A DNA stretch of 64,000 nucleotides, taken from Gammaproteobacteria bacterium. GTDB lineage: Bacteria > Pseudomonadota > Gammaproteobacteria > Pseudomonadales > Cellvibrionaceae. The stretch spans positions 164,815 through 228,814 of the forward strand of contig SEBV01000011.1 of assembly GCA_004172865.1 (NCBI GenBank), given 5' to 3'. The translations under genes and the position numbers were made by a program. Below, piece after piece: positions 25,887 to 35,125 of this stretch; the stretch's first letter is position 1, and every line of letters starts with the position of its first letter. The notes under the pieces are model-generated. The model was not told the DNA's origin. It worked only from the letters and a program-made list of their open reading frames with translations, and did not search any database.

Positions 25887-27806
25887 ATGATTAAAAAATT
25901 ATTTGAAGCACCCCGCCCCGTAAAACGCTTTGTATCATTAAGTTATGATTGTATAGCGATCACTTTGGCCCTCTATCTTGCTGTGTGCTTAAGATTAGGT
26001 ACACTGATTCCCCCTTTCGAGACTGCTGAACTATCAGTTTTATTCCTTACGATTGTAGTTAGCGTTTTAGTGTTTATTCGCATGGGTATGTATAGGGCTA
26101 TTCTTCGCTATATGTCGACAACCGCTATGATTTCAATAGCCGTGTCTATTTGCATATCAGGCGTTGTGTTAACTGCCATGAGTTTCTTCACTCATTCCGC
26201 TATTCCACGCTCCGTGCCCTTTATCTATACCCTACTTGCATTTCTGCTTATAGGAACACCGCGCCTATTAGTACGCAGCATTGTATTAATGCTTAATAAC
26301 CACTCCATTGATTTTCAAGAACCTGTTCTTATTTATGGTGCAGGGCACACTGGTCATCAACTCGCTCTAGCGCTACAAACAGGTAATTATAAAATTTTAG
26401 GATTCGTTGATGATAATCGTCGCTTGCATGGAACTACAATCACAGGGGTGAAAGTTCATCATCCTGATTCAATAGCTACGCTGATCAACAAATATGAAAT
26501 ATCTAAAATACTTTTAGCACTTGGCAATACAACACATTCAAGACGTGCAGCAATAATAAAAGAACTTGAACAATATTCAATTTCAGTGCAAACAGTTCCT
26601 GCAGTTTCGGATATTTTAAGTGGTAAAACACGCATAGAACAAATACGTGATGTAGACATTGAAGATTTGTTAGGAAGAGATGCCGTAAAAGCTAACCCAA
26701 AACTATTACATGCATGCATCTCCGATAAAGTGGTAATGGTAACCGGCGCTGGCGGCTCAATAGGCAGTGAGCTGTGCAGACAAATTATTCGCCAATCACC
26801 CAAGTCACTTATTTTATTTGAGCTAAATGAATTCAGTTTATATTCGATTGAAAAAGAATTGAGACAAGAGCTTGCATCACTGGGTAAATCAGATGTGCAA
26901 TTAGTCGCGTTAATGGGTTCAGTACAGCGTGAAGATAGAATGGAAACTATTATGAGTACGTTTGGCGTGCAAACTGTTTATCATGCTGCTGCCTATAAAC
27001 ACGTGCCCCTGGTTGAACATAATATTGTCGAAGGCGTAGTTAATAATGTTTTTGGTACCTGGTACTGCGCAGAAGCTGCAATAAAAGCTGGTGTAGAGTC
27101 TTTCGTTTTAATCTCAACCGATAAAGCTGTTCGCCCAACCAATATAATGGGTGCATCAAAACGTATGGCTGAGCTTGTGTTGCAAGGCCTAGCAAAACGT
27201 CAACAAAAAACTCGCTTTACTATGGTTCGCTTTGGAAATGTTCTTGGTTCATCCGGTTCTGTTGTACCTCTATTTAGAGAACAAATAAAAGGTGGTGGCC
27301 CGATAACGGTTACACATCCGGATATCATTCGTTATTTTATGACTATTCCAGAAGCCGCAGAATTAGTTATTCAAGCTGGGTCGATGGGGACTGGAGGGGA
27401 CGTATTTGTATTAGATATGGGCGACCCAGTAAAAATTGTTGATCTTGCAAAACGCATGATCCATTTATCTGGATTCGAAGTTAAAGATGAAAAAAATCCA
27501 AATGGTGACATAGAAATAGAATACACAGGCCTACGACCCGGCGAAAAACTTTATGAAGAACTATTAATTGGGGATAACGTTAGTGGCACAGAGCACAGCA
27601 GAATCATGCGTGCGGAAGAACAATATCTAAGCTGGCCCGAAACCGCTCTACTTTTGGCAAAAATTGATGAGTCTTGTCACAGTTATAAGTGTGATGTGGT
27701 AAAAGAATTGCTGATCAACGCTCCTACGGGTTATACATCTTCAGAACAAATGAGAGATGCGGTATGGATTAAAAAACAAAACTCTACAAAACTACGTTTA
27801 ATATAA
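25887..27806 (+). CDS. UDP-GlcNAc 4,6-dehydratase, WbpM/CapD/PglF type
   Basis: A large membrane-bound dehydratase that would make the 4-keto-6-deoxy sugar at the head of the bacillosamine/legionaminic pathway. Four N-terminal membrane helices come first. They are followed by a Rossmann-like domain (VLIYGAGHTGHQLA) and the catalytic SDR domain with VTGAGGSIGSELCRQI, HAAAYKHVPLVE and STDKAVRPTN. In this subfamily STDKA replaces the usual YxxxK, as in WbpM. The ATG at 25887 gives MIKKLFEAPRPVKRF, which aligns with WbpM-type starts; an in-frame ATG at 25779 would add 36 residues. It converges with the polysaccharide operon (3-bp gap to the next gene). Confidence 0.88.
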   Translation: MIKKLFEAPRPVKRFVSLSYDCIAITLALYLAVCLRLGTLIPPFETAELSVLFLTIVVSVLVFIRMGMYRAILRYMSTTAMISIAVSICISGVVLTAMSFFTHSAIPRSVPFIYTLLAFLLIGTPRLLVRSIVLMLNNHSIDFQEPVLIYGAGHTGHQLALALQTGNYKILGFVDDNRRLHGTTITGVKVHHPDSIATLINKYEISKILLALGNTTHSRRAAIIKELEQYSISVQTVPAVSDILSGKTRIEQIRDVDIEDLLGRDAVKANPKLLHACISDKVVMVTGAGGSIGSELCRQIIRQSPKSLILFELNEFSLYSIEKELRQELASLGKSDVQLVALMGSVQREDRMETIMSTFGVQTVYHAAAYKHVPLVEHNIVEGVVNNVFGTWYCAEAAIKAGVESFVLISTDKAVRPTNIMGASKRMAELVLQGLAKRQQKTRFTMVRFGNVLGSSGSVVPLFREQIKGGGPITVTHPDIIRYFMTIPEAAELVIQAGSMGTGGDVFVLDMGDPVKIVDLAKRMIHLSGFEVKDEKNPNGDIEIEYTGLRPGEKLYEELLIGDNVSGTEHSRIMRAEEQYLSWPETALLLAKIDESCHSYKCDVVKELLINAPTGYTSSEQMRDAVWIKKQNSTKLRLI

Positions 27807-27809
27807 ATA

Positions 27810-29081
27810 TTACATAGAATTACTGATTCGCTTTAAACCCACATAATAAATATTTCTGCAATATGAAGCCACTATAACTAAATAAAAAACGAAAATAGTG
27901 GCTCCACTATTGTGAATCATAAAAACTTGCGTCAGCCCAAACATCATACAACTTAAAATCAAAACAATTCCTGCAGTTGAAAAAAGAGCCATATTGTGAA
28001 CAGAATATTTGCTCATCCTTAAAAAAAACATTAAAGGTATAAAGTATAATACCATCAAAGAAAAAAAACCGATTAACCCCCGCTTAGCCAACTCATCAAT
28101 ATATTCGTTATGCAAATGATTATAATTATTTAGTTCATTTAAATCTTTCCAATATGCAGAGTAATTTTCTTTTATCGAAGCTAAATCACCCCATCCAACA
28201 AAAGGGGCGTCCTTAAAAGCAGATATTCCGACATGCCACATTTTAAACCTAGTGCTTACCGAATTAACATCAGTCTTGCCACGATAAAAGTCAGTAATTT
28301 CAGACTCTGTTTGCACAAAACGCGCTTTAAGGAAATTATCATCTGGTAAAAAATGAATTAAAATAATAGAAAAAATCAAAATAATAATTAAATAAAAAAG
28401 TGATTTTTTATTTAAAGAGAAGTTACATCTCTTTAAAAAAACCAACCCAACTATAGGAATCGCTAACCATCCACCTCTTGACCATGAAAGAAAGGAAGCG
28501 GTAATACCCATTGCCGCCGCAAACAAGTAAATAGTCATTAAACAATTATGTTTGGTTCTGATAGGCAAATACTGAATACCGGAAAGTAAAAGAATTCCAA
28601 GCAATAGCGCAATATCCCCAAACTGGATCGGATTAATAAAGCCACCGGGCCGCCACCAATTACCCCCTTCAAAAAATCTTTGGTGCATCGCCAATAAACA
28701 TGCTCCGATGGCACCAACAACTAAACCAGACCAAAAGAAAATTTGCTTAGGAGGATATGCAATCAAAAAAAAATAAACAGGAATTCCTAATAGATACCGA
28801 AGAGGCTTGTCATATGAACTTAAAGGGAGATGATGTAAATAATTTAAAAAAATATTTACAATAAAATACAAAGACAATGCACCAATAATATATATGTCTT
28901 CTTTAATAAGATGGAACGATGGTCGTACAACTAGAATAGATAAGCTCCCTATAAATAATAATATAGGGCCGTAGGAATACCCATTAGGCATAATTAATGA
29001 TAATGCTGAAAAAATTAAAATTGCTATTGAGCTATACCAAATAAAAAAAGATGAAAGCTTAGTTGATTTTAAAATACTCAA
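27810..29081 (-). CDS. O-antigen ligase / polymerase (WaaL/Wzy-like membrane protein)
   Basis: A polytopic protein of 423 residues with about 10-12 hydrophobic segments. It has a long periplasmic loop before the conserved LHNEYIDELAKRGLIG region, which is the Wzy_C/WaaL signature. It would either ligate finished O-antigen to lipid A-core or polymerise repeat units. A second protein of the same fold lies at 32064, so one is probably Wzy and the other the ligase; the sequence alone cannot settle which. It is the last gene of the minus-strand locus and abuts the convergent dehydratase. Confidence 0.75.
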   Translation of the reverse strand: MSILKSTKLSSFFIWYSSIAILIFSALSLIMPNGYSYGPILLFIGSLSILVVRPSFHLIKEDIYIIGALSLYFIVNIFLNYLHHLPLSSYDKPLRYLLGIPVYFFLIAYPPKQIFFWSGLVVGAIGACLLAMHQRFFEGGNWWRPGGFINPIQFGDIALLLGILLLSGIQYLPIRTKHNCLMTIYLFAAAMGITASFLSWSRGGWLAIPIVGLVFLKRCNFSLNKKSLFYLIIILIFSIILIHFLPDDNFLKARFVQTESEITDFYRGKTDVNSVSTRFKMWHVGISAFKDAPFVGWGDLASIKENYSAYWKDLNELNNYNHLHNEYIDELAKRGLIGFFSLMVLYFIPLMFFLRMSKYSVHNMALFSTAGIVLILSCMMFGLTQVFMIHNSGATIFVFYLVIVASYCRNIYYVGLKRISNSM

Positions 29082-29226
29082 TGAATTTTCCCAAATTAAA
29101 ATATATTAACGACCATCTATAGGTTTTATTTTGGCTCAATCTAACTAAAATTATTCATGTCATTACATCAAGCAATTAATAATAATTTCGATCTTACCAA
29201 GCGTATCACTTGTCAAAACGATTTAA

Positions 29227-30396
29227 TCACTCTTTCAAATGCACGGATAATCTTTCAATTATATATCCCAGATCATCTTCACTCAGCCCTGGATATATAG
29301 GGAGAGAAAAGCATGACCTCCAAATACGTTCAGCATTAGGATAATCTTCACTTTTTAGATCGTATTGTATTTTGTAGTAAGTCATTTGATGCAAAGGCTT
29401 ATAATGTACTGAAGTTCCAATTTCATCTGCAGCCAACAATTCAATAATTCGATTACGCGAAACTGGAGAGGTCTCCCGTAAAGTTACCGGGAACAAATGC
29501 CACGCATGATCCTCCGAAGCTACTCGAGCGACTGGTAAATTTAAATGCTTGAAGTCTTTTAATTTATCTAAATAAAACTCTGCACAGCGCTGCCGCTGAT
29601 CTCTCATTTCATAAACACGTTCCAACTGAGCCAATCCAATAGCAGCATTGATATCAGGCATATTATATTTGAATCCTGGAGCCACAACATCGTACTCCCA
29701 GTTAGCTTTTTGCGATGTAAATCTATCCCATACATCACGATTAATTCCATGAAGTCGCATCAGCTTTAATCTTTTAGCTAATTCTTCATCGTTAGTGGCT
29801 ACAATCCCGCCTTCTCCCGTTGTCATGGTTTTATTTGCGTAAAAGCTAAAGCAAGCTATATCACCTAAACCACCCACCCTATGTTCCGCATCTCTTGCAG
29901 GGAATGCATGAGCAGCATCTTCAATAATTTTTATATTATTATTTTTACAGATTGAATATATAGATTTTTCTGACTGCGGATTCATGTCAACTGATTGGCC
30001 AGCGTAATGAACAACAATAAGTACTTTGACATTTGGATTTTTTTGAATCGCCTTCTCTAAGATTTCAGGAGTTAAAAGTGCTGTTGCAAAATCTACATCT
30101 AGAAATACAGGATCTGCTCCCATGTAACGAATAACTTCCGCTGATGCAGTGAATGTCATCGTGGGAACAAATACCTTATCATTAGGTCCCACATTTAAAG
30201 CATCTAACGCTAAATGTAATGCAGATGTGCACGAATTAACCGCAAATGCATATTTTACATTTATTGCCTGCGCAAATTTATCTTCCAACTCTTTCGCTTT
30301 ACCAGCTGTTGTTAACCAACCGCTATCAATAACTTCTTTTACATATTGAAGTTCATTGCCACTACAATCTATTTTTGCAAAGGGTATTTTACGCAT
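29227..30396 (-). CDS. DegT/DnrJ/EryC1-family sugar aminotransferase
   Basis: A PLP-dependent aminotransferase acting on a nucleotide-linked 4-keto (or 3-keto) sugar. It has NSCTSALHLAL, EDAAHAFPA, and the PLP lysine in SFYANKTMTTGEGG, typical of the ArnB/WecE/PseC class. Start ATG 30396 is supported by GAGA upstream and leaves an 11-bp gap after the PglC-type gene; an earlier ATG at 30423 would overlap it and lack an RBS. It is the second DegT enzyme of the locus. Placed next to the initiating transferase, it may make the amino sugar that starts the repeat unit, while the CBS-fused enzyme serves nonulosonate synthesis. This division of labour is inferred. Confidence 0.85.
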   Translation of the reverse strand: MRKIPFAKIDCSGNELQYVKEVIDSGWLTTAGKAKELEDKFAQAINVKYAFAVNSCTSALHLALDALNVGPNDKVFVPTMTFTASAEVIRYMGADPVFLDVDFATALLTPEILEKAIQKNPNVKVLIVVHYAGQSVDMNPQSEKSIYSICKNNNIKIIEDAAHAFPARDAEHRVGGLGDIACFSFYANKTMTTGEGGIVATNDEELAKRLKLMRLHGINRDVWDRFTSQKANWEYDVVAPGFKYNMPDINAAIGLAQLERVYEMRDQRQRCAEFYLDKLKDFKHLNLPVARVASEDHAWHLFPVTLRETSPVSRNRIIELLAADEIGTSVHYKPLHQMTYYKIQYDLKSEDYPNAERIWRSCFSLPIYPGLSEDDLGYIIERLSVHLKE

Positions 30397-30406
30397 AAAA
30401 ATCTCG

Positions 30407-30994
30407 TTATTTAAAAATGGCAATAAAAGTAGCTAGAATAATTTTAAAATCACCCATCAAAGAATTACTATTAACATAGTCCTCATATAGCGTTAATTTT
30501 TGCGGTAAAATTTCTTGCCTATATGTTTTTTCTGGATTGGTTGATGCTTGCAAAATATACTCTTCATTTCGAAACTTTACTGATGCCGGATCAGTAATCC
30601 CAGGCCTTATTGTATGTATATAGCGCCATCGTTCAGGAAATTCGTCGACCCACTTTTTAACTTCTGGACGAGGCCCAACAAGTGACATATCTCCTTTTAG
30701 CACATTAATTAGCTGCGGCAACTCATCCAACTTTGTTTTACGAATTATTTTCCCAATATTAGTTATTCGACTGCCATCACCCGCATCAAATGCCCCTTCT
30801 GATGCTGAGTTATAATTTTTCATACTTCTAAATTTATATAATCGAAACAATTTTCCATTGCGTCCAACACGCAACTGCAAAAAAAATATTGGCAATCCAT
30901 CAGTAATCAAAATACAAATAATAACAAACACAAAAACAGGTATTAAAAATAATAAACCCATCAGGGCGAAAAAAAAATCAAATAATCTTTTCAC
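30407..30994 (-). CDS. Initiating sugar-phosphate transferase, PglC type
   Basis: A 195-residue monotopic bacterial sugar transferase that would place the first sugar phosphate on undecaprenyl phosphate at the cytoplasmic membrane. It has one N-terminal hydrophobic segment, then LQLRVGRNGKLFRLYKFRSM, the catalytic pair region KLDELPQLINVLKGDMSLVGPRPE, and RPGITDPASVKFRNEEY. The short form without extra membrane helices is the PglC/WcaJ-core type, commonly acting on UDP-bacillosamine-like sugars. This fits the dehydratase, aminotransferase and acetyltransferase genes nearby. Confidence 0.88.
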   Translation of the reverse strand: MKRLFDFFFALMGLLFLIPVFVFVIICILITDGLPIFFLQLRVGRNGKLFRLYKFRSMKNYNSASEGAFDAGDGSRITNIGKIIRKTKLDELPQLINVLKGDMSLVGPRPEVKKWVDEFPERWRYIHTIRPGITDPASVKFRNEEYILQASTNPEKTYRQEILPQKLTLYEDYVNSNSLMGDFKIILATFIAIFK

Positions 30995-31021
30995 AAAAAA
31001 TAACCAAATTTAAATTTTAAA

Positions 31022-32104
31022 CTATCGTGAGCTTTTCATTGATGCGTTTCTTTTTCCAGCGATTAATTTTGCTACACCAATTAAATAACCCCAACCATAA
31101 GATACATGAGTAAGAAACATAGCTGTAAATACGAATGGGAAATATGAAAAAACCCCTCCCATTGAAGAATCATAATAGGATCGTTTTTTTAAATCTTTAG
31201 TTGCTAAAACCCCAATCCATCCATATAAAAAAGTGCCAATAAAACCCATAAAAAATGCAATCTCAATACGACACAACATAAGTACCAATAATGTAAGAAT
31301 TCCGAGCACAAAAAAAGGAGGGATTAATTGTCTGATAGTCGCAGGTTTGCGCAATTTGGATACAGTCAAAGGTTTAAATAAACCGTATTGATAATAAGTT
31401 AACCATAATTTTTTATAACTTGCTCTTGCGAAATAAGTTATTTTAGGCCCAGGTAATAATACGATACGACCGCCACTATTTATAATACGCCCATTGAATT
31501 CATCATCTTGATTGCGTATTAACTCAAGGTCAAATAATCCCAATTTTTCGAATATAGTACGTCGAAAGCAACCAAACGGAACCGTATCGACATCACAAGG
31601 CTCTTCGCACTCCAATTTATACATAGCAGTACCAACTCCAAATTTGTGTGAAAGCATATGAGCAATCGACACCGCCTCTTTGGAATTCCCCGTAGGAACG
31701 GTATTCCACGGAACACCGGCATTTTCAACATCTGCATGTTGTTCCATGTAAGATATGATAGTGGATATATAATTGTCGGGATATTCTGAATGTGCGTCCA
31801 TTCTCACAAGATATTTACCTTGTGCGTTTTCAATTCCAATATTCAAAGAAGAGGAAACATATCCAAGATGATTACAATAAAGCTTTAGGGATTTTATTTT
31901 AGATTGCATTTCCAATAACAATTGATTGGTTCCGTCAGTAGAACTACCATCAATTACAATAATTTCACCTCTCAGGCTTTTAAATGCATCTTGCCTAAGA
32001 ACACTATTAATCATGACTTCTATAAAATTGATCTCATTACGACAAGGAATCAAAATACTGAAGTCAAGAATTTCTGTTTTTATCTTTTCCAAGTTTTTCA
32101 CCAT
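31022..32104 (-). CDS. Glycosyltransferase family 2 (ExoA-like)
   Basis: A 360-residue GT-A glycosyltransferase. FSILIPCRNEINFIEVMINSV is the nucleotide-sugar start, VIDGSSTDGT follows, VRMDAHSEY carries the DxD-like metal site, and NQDDEFNGRI is the acceptor/ED region. Two to three C-terminal membrane helices resemble ExoA of succinoglycan synthesis. The ATG at 32104 lies 41 bp inside the end of the upstream wzy-like gene, and no strong RBS is seen, so translation is probably coupled. It is the only ordinary GT in the locus besides the polysialyltransferase-like one, which suggests a short repeat unit. Confidence 0.82.
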   Translation of the reverse strand: MVKNLEKIKTEILDFSILIPCRNEINFIEVMINSVLRQDAFKSLRGEIIVIDGSSTDGTNQLLLEMQSKIKSLKLYCNHLGYVSSSLNIGIENAQGKYLVRMDAHSEYPDNYISTIISYMEQHADVENAGVPWNTVPTGNSKEAVSIAHMLSHKFGVGTAMYKLECEEPCDVDTVPFGCFRRTIFEKLGLFDLELIRNQDDEFNGRIINSGGRIVLLPGPKITYFARASYKKLWLTYYQYGLFKPLTVSKLRKPATIRQLIPPFFVLGILTLLVLMLCRIEIAFFMGFIGTFLYGWIGVLATKDLKKRSYYDSSMGGVFSYFPFVFTAMFLTHVSYGWGYLIGVAKLIAGKRNASMKSSR

Positions 32105-33350
32105 AATTTACGGAAGAAGATTTACCTACAAACCCAGCAATTAATGCAAGAAGTAACACAAATGATTCGTTATACAAATTTACATTAGCATTAGATATCA
32201 CAAAAGTACCTGCAAATGCCAGGTACATCCAATCACGATCTTGAGTACGATACTTCACTTTATAAATAGCGACTAAACATCCGCCTAAAAGTAAAATATA
32301 AAAAAATAGAGCACCAATCCCACCCTCAAGCAATAATTCCAATATATTATTATGAGTACTTTTAAGTGCACGTAGTGGTAAAAGTAGTTCTCTGGACTGA
32401 TTTAATCCGTAGCCTAAAAGCGGCCTTTCGCTGATCAAATTTAATGCATAGTCCCATAACTCCCATCGACCACTACCTGTTTCAGCATGTTCTAGACGAG
32501 CAATAATAACATCATTAATTTGATCAATTAATGGAGAGTTTGAAATACTAATCAATAATGCCATAACAACTATTATAAATACTGAAAATTTGAACAACCT
32601 ATTTGGCGTAAGTGTGACAGCCTTCATCGTAAAAGATTTTCGAAACGCCCAGATTAAAAGCATAAAACCAAATGCGATATAAGTTGTGGCAGATAAAGTT
32701 AATGCAACTGACAAGATTAAAACAAACCCAAAAAAAACGGTTACTCTCTTCAAGCAAAGCAACACTATTGGTGCAAAAATAACGGCATACATTCCAAAAT
32801 TATTGGGACTATCACAAATCCCTCTCAATCGCGGAATCGATTCACCTTCCATATATAATCCATATAAATATGAAGCAGCATCATCATCGTCAATTATTGA
32901 CAAAGCAATATTAAATCCATAATGCAAAACAACACCAAAGATAAACCAGAAAAATGAAATGTAAAAAAACAACTTACCAACAAGCACTAAAATATCGCGA
33001 AGAGCATCAACGCTTAGTTTATAACAACTCAATCTGATTACAAAATACGCACACCCTAATACACATAAACCTATTAACAAATGAACAGCAAGCTGTGCAT
33101 TACTTGCTCGCGATATGCAACTTGCCATGAAGCCATAAAAAAGAATAAAAAAATAATCAATCCAAATGAACTTGAAAAAAAGTTTTTGCTTACTCAAGCA
33201 TTTAATTAAAAAAACAATCAATGCAAAAATAACCAATAACATATAGGGTTTAATTGGGGTTAGATCCAATGGTATAGAAAATTGCTGTGCTTGAAACGAC
33301 AGAAAAAGTATTATTAAAAATAAGTGAGAATAATTTCTGTAATTAAGCAA
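32064..33350 (-). CDS. wzy: O-antigen polymerase-like membrane protein (Wzy)
   Basis: A polytopic protein of about 428 residues with 10-12 hydrophobic segments and a Wzy_C/O-antigen-ligase region: GSGRWELWDYALNLISERPLLGYGLNQS then STHNNILELLLEGGIGAL. It probably polymerises lipid-linked repeat units in the periplasm. I place the start at the TTG at 33350 because GGGGA lies 5 nt upstream; the longer frame from a TTG at 33362 has no RBS. Its end overlaps the GT2 gene by 41 bp. The assignment as polymerase rather than ligase rests on its position beside wzx. Confidence 0.75.
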   Translation of the reverse strand: MLNYRNYSHLFLIILFLSFQAQQFSIPLDLTPIKPYMLLVIFALIVFLIKCLSKQKLFFKFIWIDYFFILFYGFMASCISRASNAQLAVHLLIGLCVLGCAYFVIRLSCYKLSVDALRDILVLVGKLFFYISFFWFIFGVVLHYGFNIALSIIDDDDAASYLYGLYMEGESIPRLRGICDSPNNFGMYAVIFAPIVLLCLKRVTVFFGFVLILSVALTLSATTYIAFGFMLLIWAFRKSFTMKAVTLTPNRLFKFSVFIIVVMALLISISNSPLIDQINDVIIARLEHAETGSGRWELWDYALNLISERPLLGYGLNQSRELLLPLRALKSTHNNILELLLEGGIGALFFYILLLGGCLVAIYKVKYRTQDRDWMYLAFAGTFVISNANVNLYNESFVLLLALIAGFVGKSSSVNYGEKLGKDKNRNS

Positions 33351-33372
33351 GACGTTCCCCAATCAATATCAT

Positions 33373-33864
33373 TTAGTTAAAGAGCTTTTTTTCTTTCAGC
33401 TCAAAGTAATGGGGTTGGTCACGATATGAAAATACGCGCGCAGGATGTCCGCCAGCAATTGCGCAACTTGGTATATTTGAAACAACAACACTACCTGCTT
33501 GTATAATTGCACCTTCTCCGATTGAAACACCTGGGAGTATCATAACTTTATTGCCAATCCAAACATTCTCACCAATATGGACATCTTTAATAATATAGGT
33601 GGTATCGTAAGGTATCCTCTCTCCTTCGAAATTGTGATTTTCGGTGAGAATTTCGCATCCAGCTCCAGAGTGAAAATTGTCGCCAATACTTACTTTGCCT
33701 CTTCCATAAACTCTAATACCATTAAAATGGCAATTGAGCCCGACAATTGTTTTCGCCGTAAAAATACAAAACCCACCGCAAATCACTCGATTGGAAGAAT
33801 GCTTCAACGTCCAATTACCCACAATAGTAAATAGCCGTTTTAAAAAAGATTTCACATCTTTCAC
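33373..33864 (-). CDS. Hexapeptide-repeat acetyltransferase (WcaF/CatB-like)
   Basis: A left-handed beta-helix acyltransferase of 163 residues. Its [LIV]-G-x4 turns include VSIGDNFHSGAGC and VHIGENVWIGNKVMILPGVSIGEGAIIQAGSVV, and the C-terminal AGHPARVF-like end (IAGGHPARVF) is typical of CatB/NodL/WcaF-type O-acetyltransferases. The likely job is O-acetylation of a sugar in the repeat unit. AAGGTG precedes the ATG. It lies between wzy and wzx in the operon. Confidence 0.85.
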   Translation of the reverse strand: MKDVKSFLKRLFTIVGNWTLKHSSNRVICGGFCIFTAKTIVGLNCHFNGIRVYGRGKVSIGDNFHSGAGCEILTENHNFEGERIPYDTTYIIKDVHIGENVWIGNKVMILPGVSIGEGAIIQAGSVVVSNIPSCAIAGGHPARVFSYRDQPHYFELKEKKLFN

Positions 33865-33876
33865 CTTATCAATAGT

Positions 33877-35097
33877 TCAACTCAACGTCTTACCGTAAGA
33901 ACGTCCGCGATAATAGACCAATGCTGCAAATACAATACTAGACAAAAATGTTGCAATAGCGCCACCTGCAACACCCCACTTCATTACGAAAAAGAAAGTA
34001 ATGATGACATTAAATACCGAACAAAATGTGGTAATTTTCGCCAGTTCTTTCGTTTTTTCTGCATAAAATAATTTAACTACATAAACCTTATAGACACCTA
34101 AAAAAAAGTACGTTGCGATAACCCAATAGGTTATTGATTTCATTTGCGTGTATCTGTCATCGATAAAGTACTTATATAGTACTGGAACCAGGAGCATTAA
34201 AATTACTGTTGATATGAAAAGTAATGCAACAGCAAATTTACTTTGCAAACTAAATTCATTTACACTTGAGCGAGAAAATAACTTAAATGTGTGTGGAGTC
34301 CAGACTTGGCTAAATGTATTTTGAACAAGAGCCATTATCATACCGATCTGGGAAGCTACTACATATTGACCTAAAGTATCGGAGCCTAATAGATATCCAA
34401 TAATCACTCTATCCGAAGCAAAAAATATTACAGCGCTCCATGAGTGTAATAACATTCCAAACCCGAAATGAAATCCTTTTTTTATAAACTCGACATGAAA
34501 CTGGAAAAGCTTGAGATCTTTTTGCATGATCAAACAAATCAGCCACCCTAGCGCTAAAAAAAATGGCCCTAGATAAATTCCAAGCAACCTGCCTTCAGCG
34601 CCCATTTGCCACTGAGAAATAGCAAACAAAGTTATTACTGTTGTAACTGCAATACCTACAACTTTATAAACAACATAGGCTAATGCTTGTTCCTCCATTT
34701 GAAAATGCGCACAAGCCAATGCATTAATAGCCATTGAAAGAAAAACAGCAAACAGTGACAAAATCCAAATTGTATCTATTTGAATAGGCAGCAAATTAAA
34801 AAAAGAAACAACTAACAATACAGGAATAAAACATAAAGCAATCATAGTTGAAAGCTGAATTAATGATGCTAATAATAACTCTCTACCAGAAGAAGAATGC
34901 TTGTTATAAAAAGAGCAGTATGAACCATCCGCTCCAAAAATTACCAAGGGAGATACCAGCATTATTATTGATTCAATAAACCCCACACTACCCATCTGAG
35001 CCGGGCTCAAATGAGAAGTCAAATAAGGAAGTAATAAAAACGGAATGATTCCCGCTAATACATTTCCACAACCGTATATGAAGAATTTTTTTAGCAT
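33877..35097 (-). CDS. wzx: Polysaccharide flippase (Wzx, MATE-like)
   Basis: A 406-residue membrane protein with about 12 hydrophobic helices. The N-terminus FFIYGCGNVLAGIIPFLLLPYLTSHLSP is the common start of Wzx/RfbX flippases. It should move undecaprenyl-linked repeat units to the periplasmic face. The next gene starts 12 bp downstream and the preceding one ends 28 bp upstream, so it is in the operon. Together with the Wzy- and PglC-like genes it defines a Wzx/Wzy-dependent pathway rather than an ABC-transporter route. Confidence 0.87.
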   Translation of the reverse strand: MLKKFFIYGCGNVLAGIIPFLLLPYLTSHLSPAQMGSVGFIESIIMLVSPLVIFGADGSYCSFYNKHSSSGRELLLASLIQLSTMIALCFIPVLLVVSFFNLLPIQIDTIWILSLFAVFLSMAINALACAHFQMEEQALAYVVYKVVGIAVTTVITLFAISQWQMGAEGRLLGIYLGPFFLALGWLICLIMQKDLKLFQFHVEFIKKGFHFGFGMLLHSWSAVIFFASDRVIIGYLLGSDTLGQYVVASQIGMIMALVQNTFSQVWTPHTFKLFSRSSVNEFSLQSKFAVALLFISTVILMLLVPVLYKYFIDDRYTQMKSITYWVIATYFFLGVYKVYVVKLFYAEKTKELAKITTFCSVFNVIITFFFVMKWGVAGGAIATFLSSIVFAALVYYRGRSYGKTLS

Positions 35098-35125
35098 TAT
35101 TAAACCATCATAAAGCTTTGAATTA

